From: Sphingomonas sp. PAMC 26605
GTDB lineage: Bacteria; Pseudomonadota; Alphaproteobacteria; Sphingomonadales; Sphingomonadaceae
Assembly: GCF_000241485.1 (NCBI RefSeq)
Contig: NZ_JH584241.1
Coordinates: 2,198,586-2,255,452 of the forward strand
Direction of reading: 5' to 3'
Length of the DNA: 56,867 bases
The notes under the pieces are model-generated. The model searched no databases, was not told the origin of the DNA, and saw only the letters and a program-made list of their open reading frames with translations. This document shows positions 9,116-14,688 of this stretch, piece by piece. Each line of letters begins with the position of its first letter. Position 1 is the first letter of the stretch. The position numbers and the translations under genes are program-made.

Positions 9116-9418
9116 ATGACTAAATTCGCAATTTTCATTCAACTGAAAGCGAAGGCAGGCAAGGAACAGGAAGCTGCTGCATTCCTTCAAAGCGCACAAG
9201 GGTTACTTCAGCACGAACCTTTGACTATCGCCTGGTTTGCGGTTCGTTTCGATCAATCGACATTCGGCATATTCGACGCCTTCGAGGAGGAAGAGGGTCG
9301 CCAAGCGCATCTTAACGGTTCGATCGCCGCCGCCCTCATGGCAAAATATGACGAACTATTCGAAGGGCCGCTTGAAATCAGGCAACCCGAGGTTCTGGCG
9401 GACCGCCTTTTGGCCTGA
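9116..9418 (+). CDS. Putative quinol monooxygenase (ABM domain)
   Basis: A 100-residue protein starting MTKFAIFIQLKAKAGKEQEA, with FGIFDAFEEEEGRQAHLNG, the recognisable pattern of antibiotic-biosynthesis-monooxygenase domain proteins such as YgiN. These form dimeric beta-barrels and oxidise quinols or small aromatics without a cofactor. It is the last intact gene of the cargo cluster; the next gene, an Old Yellow Enzyme, is cut off after about 31 codons. Confidence 0.8.
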   Translation: MTKFAIFIQLKAKAGKEQEAAAFLQSAQGLLQHEPLTIAWFAVRFDQSTFGIFDAFEEEEGRQAHLNGSIAAALMAKYDELFEGPLEIRQPEVLADRLLA

Positions 9419-9499
9419 AGCAACATTCTCGGAGCGAGCGAAGTGCAGCCCGCTTCGAGAAGTTTTAGCCGGATCGCGCCTTTTGAAGGACTGGGGACT

Positions 9500-9592
9500 A
9501 TGGACATCGACACAAGCGCGCTTTTCGCGCCGATCGTTATAAACGGCCACACGGTGAAGAACCGTCTATCCGTCGCGCCGATGACGCGGATT
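9500..9592 (+). pseudogene. 5' stub of an Old Yellow Enzyme (NADH:flavin oxidoreductase) gene
   Basis: Only the first 31 codons remain: MDIDTSALFAPIVINGHTVK, then NRLSVAPMTRI, which is the strongly conserved N-terminus of OYE-family flavin oxidoreductases (LFxPxxING..xxNRxxxAPMTR). After about 9588-9592 the sequence becomes the antisense of trbE, so the frame continues only as antisense reading. The full gene is about 360 codons; no flavin-binding barrel is left. It probably ended the dehalogenase cargo operon before a deletion or illegitimate join. Confidence 0.8.
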
Positions 9593-10951
9593 GCCGGCGC
9601 CCGTCGGCCCGACGATCAGCGTATGGCCGACGTCGCCGACATGGATAGAAAGCCGGAACGGGGTCGAGCCCTCGGTCTTGCCGAACAGCAGTGGGGGTGC
9701 TGCAAAATGCTCGTCCCGTTCCGGTCCCGCCCACACCGCCGAAAGCGGGATCGTGTGGGCGAGATTCAATGTGTTGATCGGGGGTTGGCGGACATTGGCG
9801 TAGACATGGCCGGGCAGCGAGCCGAGCCAGGCGTCCACGGCGTTGATCGTCTCGGGCATCGCGGTGAAGTCGCGGCCCTGGATGACTTTCTCGACCATCC
9901 GCAACTTCTCGGCGGCGATGCGCGGATCATCGTCCCAGACAGTGATCGTCGCGGTCACATAGGCCTGGCCGGCATAGTCGGCGCCCAGCTCCTGCAACGC
10001 CATGTCGGCGTCGGCGGCCTTGTTGGACGCGTCGGTGTCCACGAGGGCGGAGGCCTCGTTCGTCATCACCTCCTTCAAGATGGCGGCGATCGATTTGCGC
10101 TTGGCGAACCATTGCCGCCGGATCTTGGTCAGCAGCTTGGTCGCGTCGCTCTTGTCGAGCAGAACGGCGCGTGTCGACCAGCGATAGGGAAAGGCCAGCC
10201 GGTTCAGCTCGTCGAGGATGCCGGGCGTGGTCGCGGTCGGGAAGCCGACAATGGTGAGGATGCGGACATGCGCATCGCCCAGGCGCGGCTCCAGCCCGCC
10301 GGTCAGCGGCTGATCGGCGAGCAACGCGTCGAGATACATCGGCGTCTCGGGCACGCGGACGCGGTGCCGTTTCGTCGAGACGGTCGAATGCAGATAGGTC
10401 AGCGTTTCGCCGTCATCCAGCCATTCGCATTCCGGCATGAAGGCGTCGATGAGCTGGAGAATTCGATCGGTGCGGTCGGCGAAGCCGCGCACGATCTCGT
10501 GCGCGTCGACGCCGGCGTGATCGCGGCCCTCGTAGAGCCAGGTTTCGGCCCGCGCCGCGTCCTCGGCCGGCGGCAGATAGAGGAAAGTCAGGAAGTAGCT
10601 GGACTCGAAATGCGCGCCGGCTTCCTCGAAATCGGCCTTGCGTTCGGCGTCGACCAAGGCGGAGGCGCTGTCGGCGAACATGCTGGCCGGATAGGTCGCG
10701 GCGCCATGGCGCTGCGCCTCGACGAAGATCGCCCAGCCGGAACCCAGGCGACGGAAGGCGTTGTTGAGACGGCCTGCGACCGCGACCAGCTCGGCCGGTA
10801 CGGCACTGTCAAGGTCGGGGCCGCGGAAGCGCGCGGTGCGCTGCAGGCTACCGTCCTTGTTCAGCACGATACCTTCGCCGACCAGAGCGACCCAGGGCAG
10901 GAAGTCCGCGAGCCGGGTGTTGCGATTGCGATATTCGGCAAGGTTCATCAT
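9566..10951 (-). pseudogene. trbE: trbE (VirB4-type conjugation ATPase), truncated in Walker A
   Basis: TrbE powers assembly of the conjugative type IV secretion system at the inner membrane and is normally about 800 residues. Here about 452 residues of the N-terminal half remain: MMNLAEYRNRNTRLADFLPW, the CagE/TrbE/VirB domain, and ...HVGDVGHTLIVGPTGAG. The frame then leaves homology exactly within the Walker A loop (expected GPTGAGKS) and reads a few foreign residues to a stop at 9566. The whole C-terminal ATPase domain is missing, so it cannot function. It lies 12 bp downstream of the trbD part of the fused gene, the normal trbD-trbE order. Confidence 0.9.
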
Positions 10952-10963
10952 CGGCGTCGCTCC

Positions 10964-11857
10964 TCAAACCGACAGGTGGCCAGGGATGCGCAGATGCTTG
11001 CGCACGACGTCGACGAACTGCGGATCGCGCTTGGCCGCCCAGACGGCCGCGAAATGGCCGATGGCCCAGAGGCCGAGCCCGACCAGCCAGAGGCGGAGGC
11101 CGAGACCGAGGGCGGCCGCCAGCGTGCCGTTGAGGATGGCGAGCGAGCGCGGAGCGCCGCCGAGCAGGATGTGCTCGGTTAGCGCCCGATGGACGGGAAC
11201 GGAGAAACCCGGGAGCTCGTCGGGCTCTAATGATTTTGCGATCGATGTCGCGGCAGCCTTGATAGCCGCACCGACATCACCGTACATTTTCGACTCGCCC
11301 CAATAGAGGAAGAGTCGCGCGGTCTCCGGGCAGTAGCGAACGTGGACCCCATCCGCGCCGTGTACAGGCATCTGCGAATTAGTTTTTAAGGTCATCTTGG
11401 CGATGAACTGCGGTGCACCTAATATCCACTCGGTCAGCAGATAGAGCAGCAGTTCGCCAGCCTCGCCAGTTCGGTTCGTCGCTTTATGCGCCTTAATGAA
11501 AAGCTTGGCTGCCGTATCATTAAGCTGTGTGGTTTTGATTAGAAAATCTTCGAACGGCAGGGTCGACTGAAGCGCCTTTACTGCATCGATTTCCTTTCGC
11601 GTCAGCGCAAAAGGCGTCAGGTGAAGCCATGCCAACTCCACCAATTCATGGATGGTGGTCTTGCCTTGTCGAAAGGCGGGGAAATGCAGGCGAAGGGTGG
11701 CACCGGCACACTCGCACGTAACCTCGTGCTGTAGCTCCCTTATCCTCGGACCTAGCTTCGAATAATCGCGGTGAAGCGCTGCCAGGACTACGTCCAAGTC
11801 AGAGCTTTCGGCCTGATCTACATTCGGCTGACTCAACTCACCCCCGGTCAAATTCAT
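10964..11857 (-). CDS. Chimeric ORF: HamA (DUF1837) fragment fused in frame to TrbD
   Basis: A continuous 297-codon frame. Residues 1-210 match HamA, the nuclease/effector of the Hachiman anti-phage system: GEAGELLLYLL near 131-141, KMTLKTNSQMPVHGADGV at 154-171 and LYWGESKMY at 184-192. Asp169, Glu188 and Lys190 are the likely PD-(D/E)xK-type nuclease residues. Residues 211-297 are an almost complete TrbD, a VirB3-like conjugation membrane protein: LPGFSVPVHRAL, LLGGAPR, two hydrophobic segments and AAKRDPQFVDVV. The switch falls near 11228, where base composition also changes from AT-richer to GC-rich. The HamA C-terminal part and the HamB helicase are absent. The ATG at 11857 has GGGAG upstream. 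It may be a relic, or a membrane-tethered nuclease fragment; expression is unknown. Confidence 0.8.
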   Translation of the reverse strand: MNLTGGELSQPNVDQAESSDLDVVLAALHRDYSKLGPRIRELQHEVTCECAGATLRLHFPAFRQGKTTIHELVELAWLHLTPFALTRKEIDAVKALQSTLPFEDFLIKTTQLNDTAAKLFIKAHKATNRTGEAGELLLYLLTEWILGAPQFIAKMTLKTNSQMPVHGADGVHVRYCPETARLFLYWGESKMYGDVGAAIKAAATSIAKSLEPDELPGFSVPVHRALTEHILLGGAPRSLAILNGTLAAALGLGLRLWLVGLGLWAIGHFAAVWAAKRDPQFVDVVRKHLRIPGHLSV

Positions 11858-12038
11858 CTCCCACAGGATTAGAGCTGAGAATTGCTAATGTAAGTAGATA
11901 TCCGTCCTCTGCGACCCGGCTTAAAATAGCCGACCCCAATTTTCTAAAGCTGTATCGATCCCTCTCGGCCAGCTCGCGAAGTGTGTCGGCGATCTTGTTG
12001 CTGCCTTCATAGCACCAGCGCCCGCTTGAGATCATCGT
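11838..12038 (-). pseudogene. 3' remnant of an unidentified gene upstream of hamA
   Basis: An open frame ending at 11838 overlaps the hamA-trbD start by 20 bp, a translational-coupling arrangement. The convincing part, about 56 codons from near 12006, reads GSNKIADTLRELAERDRYSF and ends SSNPVGDEFDRG. Upstream of about 12010 the frame runs into the antisense-free 3' end of hipA in another frame, so the 5' part of the original gene seems to have been lost at a join. I do not recognise the family. It may be a partner gene of the Hachiman locus. Confidence 0.45.
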
Positions 12039-13254
12039 GCTCGAAGGCGCTGGCCATCCGTGTAATTTCTGCAGAGCGGGCGCCGGCCGCCTTGGCGGTT
12101 TCACGCCACGTCGCGGTCACGGTCGCGACCTCTTTGATGATTGCGCGGGCCTGCTGCAGTGTGAGGCCAAAGAACTCCGAAGCCGCCTCAAGCAGGTCGA
12201 GCGAGCAGGTGCCCTCGTCCAGGTCGATGTTCGTCGTCAGCACACGCGCTTTGAGGTCGGTGGGCACAGGGTTGAGGTCGTAGGCGGGAGAGAGGGACCA
12301 TCCCGCCTTGCCGAGCCAAAGGAAGCCATGGTTGCGCAGGTGGTCATCGACATTGGAAATCAGCACGTTGAAGACGACCCGCCGATAGAGGGCATGAGCG
12401 TCGGTCTTCCCCTGCGCGCCATGTTGCGTAAGAGCGTCGACGATCTCTGGGTAGCTGCCGCGCTCACCGTCCTTGGCGCCCATCATCGCCATCGCTGACA
12501 GGAAAGGAATGCGGATCGAGCCGGAGCGATCGAAGCGTCGCGACAGCATCACCGCCTTGCCGGCGACCTCGATCAGCTCATGGTGCGGCGTGGTAATACC
12601 GGACTGCTCGGCCAGCCGCAGCGCGATCTCCTCCCATGTCTCCATGCTGTAGTCGTCGGTTTCCTTCGGAAACTTGGCGATGGAGAGATGTCCGTGCTGG
12701 TCGATGACCGATGCTTTCGGCCGGGCACCGCCGAGGGAAGAGCCGGGGGCGAAGATGAGTTGAAGGTCCTCGTCCGTTTCCTCGTCCCGGAGGATCCGTT
12801 CAGTGATCTGGAGCAGCCGCCCGAGTTCGATCAGGGCGGGGACGCCGGCGCGGATAGGCGCCTGGAACGTCTCTTCGCCTGCCCAGCGGAATCTGAGGGC
12901 ACCCAGACGGGTCTCGTCGGCGACGCCGAGCAGGTAATCGCTTTCCGCAAGGGTGCGAACGGCGCGGCCTTCACGTTCGGAAAGACGGCGCTCGGCCCGT
13001 TGCATAAGACGGCGCCCCCATGTGTCGGGCGCTGAATCTCCTATGGAGCCGAAAGTCGTCAGTCCTGCAGGGGGGGCGAAGGCACCGCGGGTCAGGGCAA
13101 GGGCAGGCTCAAGCGAGAACCGGTCTGGATCGGCGAGCCACGCGGCATCATATTCGAAAAGGATAGTCTCCGTGCCTCGAACGCGATTGCTCCTCGCCAG
13201 GCCGATAGGGCGCGTGCGGCCGTCCAGGTCGATATGTACCTCGAAGTCAGCCAT
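12007..13254 (-). CDS. hipA: HipA-family serine/threonine kinase toxin
   Basis: The toxin of a type II toxin-antitoxin pair; HipA kinases phosphorylate glutamyl-tRNA synthetase or other targets and cause dormancy. The 415-residue protein shows the N-terminal subdomain, the P-loop-like SSLGGARPKASV, the ATP-binding lysine in LSIAKFPKE, the catalytic loop NVLISNVDDHLRNHGFL and the metal-binding SPAYDLNP. The ATG at 13254 is fixed by the 8-bp overlap with hipB and by the family-like start MADFEVHIDLDGR. All core kinase motifs are intact, so activity is likely. It lies at the right end of the island with its antitoxin, where it could help keep the element in the genome. Confidence 0.92.
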   Translation of the reverse strand: MADFEVHIDLDGRTRPIGLARSNRVRGTETILFEYDAAWLADPDRFSLEPALALTRGAFAPPAGLTTFGSIGDSAPDTWGRRLMQRAERRLSEREGRAVRTLAESDYLLGVADETRLGALRFRWAGEETFQAPIRAGVPALIELGRLLQITERILRDEETDEDLQLIFAPGSSLGGARPKASVIDQHGHLSIAKFPKETDDYSMETWEEIALRLAEQSGITTPHHELIEVAGKAVMLSRRFDRSGSIRIPFLSAMAMMGAKDGERGSYPEIVDALTQHGAQGKTDAHALYRRVVFNVLISNVDDHLRNHGFLWLGKAGWSLSPAYDLNPVPTDLKARVLTTNIDLDEGTCSLDLLEAASEFFGLTLQQARAIIKEVATVTATWRETAKAAGARSAEITRMASAFEHDDLKRALVL

Positions 13255-13582
13255 CGCGAGATGATCCGACTGTTCGCTTGAGATGGACGTGCTTGGGCAG
13301 TTCCGCGCTGGCCAGGGCTTGTCCAACCGGGTCGTTGCCGATGTCGGCGATCTGGCCCAGACCGTCGAGCAGGCCGAGCGCCTGAAGGACACCGGCATAA
13401 ATGCCGATGCTGACGTTGGTGTCCCCAGCCTCGACCTTTTGCAGGGTCGAGCGGGACGTGAAGGCGCGCTCTGCGACGACAGCCATCGGCAGCCGCCGAC
13501 GCCGACGGGCATCGTGGATGTCTGCACCGAGCTTGCGCAGGACGCGCCGCACAGCGGCGGGAGGGTTATGTGGTGTAGGCAT
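13247..13582 (-). CDS. hipB: XRE-family HTH antitoxin (HipB-like)
   Basis: A 111-residue protein with a Cro/CI helix-turn-helix: LGADIHDARRRRRLPMAVVA then ERAFTSRSTLQKVEAGDTNV. It precedes hipA and overlaps it by 8 bp, the standard hipBA operon. It should bind and neutralise HipA and repress the operon. The ATG at 13582 is preferred; a GTG at 13597 in the same frame is an alternative. About 110 bp downstream of the start lies the island's right non-coding arm, so the promoter must fall there. Confidence 0.88.
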   Translation of the reverse strand: MPTPHNPPAAVRRVLRKLGADIHDARRRRRLPMAVVAERAFTSRSTLQKVEAGDTNVSIGIYAGVLQALGLLDGLGQIADIGNDPVGQALASAELPKHVHLKRTVGSSRDG

Positions 13583-13693
13583 TTGGAACCTTCGCACTAC
13601 AGATTGTCCAGATATGTAGCACGAAGATTACAATTTTTCTAGCCCTCGCGCGATGATCATCCCGTTGAGGGAGGGGATGGCGGACCGGGCCCG

Positions 13694-13890
13694 TGACGGT
13701 ATAATTCCGGGAGGTTGAATCGTGGCCGGCGTAGTCTGGCGTAAAGGCGGCGGTGCGGGCTCAGGTGACTTTCGGGGTGATGTCGCCGCCGCGCCTGCCG
13801 ATAGATGGCGGAACCACAATTTTCGCGATCTGCCAGAAAAAGCCAATGATTTCAAAGGCCGGTACTTTTGACGGTCTATATGACGGTATA
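13694..13890 (+). repeat. TGACGGTATA repeats, right cluster (putative integrase arm sites)
   Basis: Copies at 13694-13703 (extending to TGACGGTATAATT, as at 3000), 13869-13877 (TGACGGTCT) and 13881-13890 (exact). All are on the + strand within about 260 bp of the attR core. Confidence 0.58.
13722..13871 (+). CDS. Possible 49-residue small protein near attR
   Basis: A GTG-started frame with GGGAGG about 8 bp upstream, encoding MAGVVWRKGGGAGSGDFRGD and ending ANDFKGRYF. No family is recognised. It is embedded among the putative integrase arm sites, so it may be a small island protein, a remnant or chance. The good ribosome site is the only positive evidence. Confidence 0.25.
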   Translation: MAGVVWRKGGGAGSGDFRGDVAAAPADRWRNHNFRDLPEKANDFKGRYF

Positions 13891-13948
13891 CGGAAATCGA
13901 TAAAATATTTTGCGCAATGAATTCAGATGCTTAATATGTCAGTTGATA

Positions 13949-13965
13949 ATCGAGTGGGAATGATT
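13949..13965 (+). other. attR (copy of guaA 3' end)
   Basis: The right copy of the boundary repeat. Read in the guaA frame it encodes Ile-Glu-Trp-Glu followed by TGA, the displaced end of the pre-integration guaA. One mismatch to attL (13962 G versus 2733 A). Confidence 0.82.
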
Positions 13966-14055
13966 CGCGCCCTGTTGCTGCAAAGCTATCGTATGCCGCA
14001 CGCGGACAGCGTATCTCCCGAAGACAGCGACCTAAAACTGCTATAGTCGGACAGC

Positions 14056-14463
14056 GTGGCTAATTGGCGCGCCTTTCTGTTGCGACACGCTCGGCTGGCG
14101 CTCGCGCTGGTCGTGATCGCCTTGGTGACGAAAGCGGTGATCCCCGCCGGTTTCATGCTGATGCCGCGCGATGGGGCGATCGCGATCGTGGCCTGTTCGG
14201 GACAGGGGCCCGAGATGGTCGGCATGGCAATGGCCAAGCCCGGCGATTTGCAAAAACAGCACCCCGGCGAGGGCAAGGCGCCCGATCACCCCTGCGCCTT
14301 TTCCAGCCTTGCGATGGCGGCCGTTACGGGGGCCGATATCGCCTTGCTCGCGCTCGCGCTCGTTTATGTGCTGGCGCTCGGCATCCTGCCCGTCGTTTGC
14401 CGCCCGTGGCGCTGGCCAACGCGCTTGCGTCCGCCGCTCCGCGCACCCCCACTGAGCGCCTGA
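14056..14463 (+). CDS. DUF2946 family membrane/exported protein
   Basis: A 135-residue protein beginning with GTG at 14056. It has an N-terminal hydrophobic segment (LALALVVIALVTKAVIPAGF) followed by FMLMPRDGAIAIVACSGQ, the DUF2946 signature, a second hydrophobic segment near residues 92-113, and conserved His/Cys around HPCAF. The family has no proven function but is often found beside metal-related TonB receptors and PepSY proteins, as here. Met/His-rich stretches (MVGMAMAKPG, KQHPGEGKAPDHPC) suggest metal binding, perhaps copper (inference). It is the first host gene beyond the island. Confidence 0.75.
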   Translation: MANWRAFLLRHARLALALVVIALVTKAVIPAGFMLMPRDGAIAIVACSGQGPEMVGMAMAKPGDLQKQHPGEGKAPDHPCAFSSLAMAAVTGADIALLALALVYVLALGILPVVCRPWRWPTRLRPPLRAPPLSA

Positions 14464-14688
14464 CCCGAGTCCCGCCCCCGCTTTGCGATCGGCGCGGACC
14501 GACGGCGCCTGCTCCCCACCACAGTTCGATCTAGGCTGATTCGCCAGCGATCGACTGATCGCCATGTGCCGCGCAGCGCAGGCGGCGTGCCGCACGCATG
14601 CAGGCAGGGGCGGGAGTCCGATCGGCGTGGCGAATGACGGCGTGACCGCGGGAATGCGCGCGCTGCAGACCAATTCAGGGAGATACAG

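Larger units (their letters stand above)
2720..13965. mobile_element. Genomic island integrated at the 3' end of guaA
   Basis: The element is bounded by a direct repeat: 2720-2736 (3' end of guaA) and 13949-13965, 16 of 17 bases identical with ATCGAGTGGGAAT perfect. The right copy reads Ile-Glu-Trp-Glu-stop (TGA), as expected if the original guaA end was displaced. A tyrosine integrase lies next to the left end. Insertion at the guaA 3' end is a known island habit. Contents: integrase, AlpA-like protein, TetR-controlled dehalogenase cluster, broken trb genes, a HamA fragment and hipBA. Coordinates of the exact crossover within the repeat cannot be fixed from one sequence. Confidence 0.85.
13583..14055. 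other. Right non-coding arm of the island and host junction
   Basis: A stretch of 473 bp holding the hipBA promoter region, three copies of the TGACGGTATA-type motif, a possible 49-codon ORF with a good ribosome site, the attR core at 13949-13965, and about 90 bp of host DNA before the DUF2946 gene. Around attR it is noticeably AT-richer than the host genes. Confidence 0.55.

Noticed and set aside
9443..11182. A 579-codon + strand frame starting as an Old Yellow Enzyme.
   Set aside because: Only the first 31 codons from 9500 are OYE; the rest is antisense trbE and trbD, not a real fusion protein.
13628..13855. A 75-codon minus-strand frame beside hipB.
   Set aside because: Low-complexity Pro/Ser/Arg content typical of an antisense frame, and no ribosome site; it overlaps the att arm.
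14464..14688. Possible cobalamin riboswitch before the TonB receptor.
   Set aside because: I looked for the conserved core of the cobalamin riboswitch and did not see it; only unstructured GC-rich sequence is evident.
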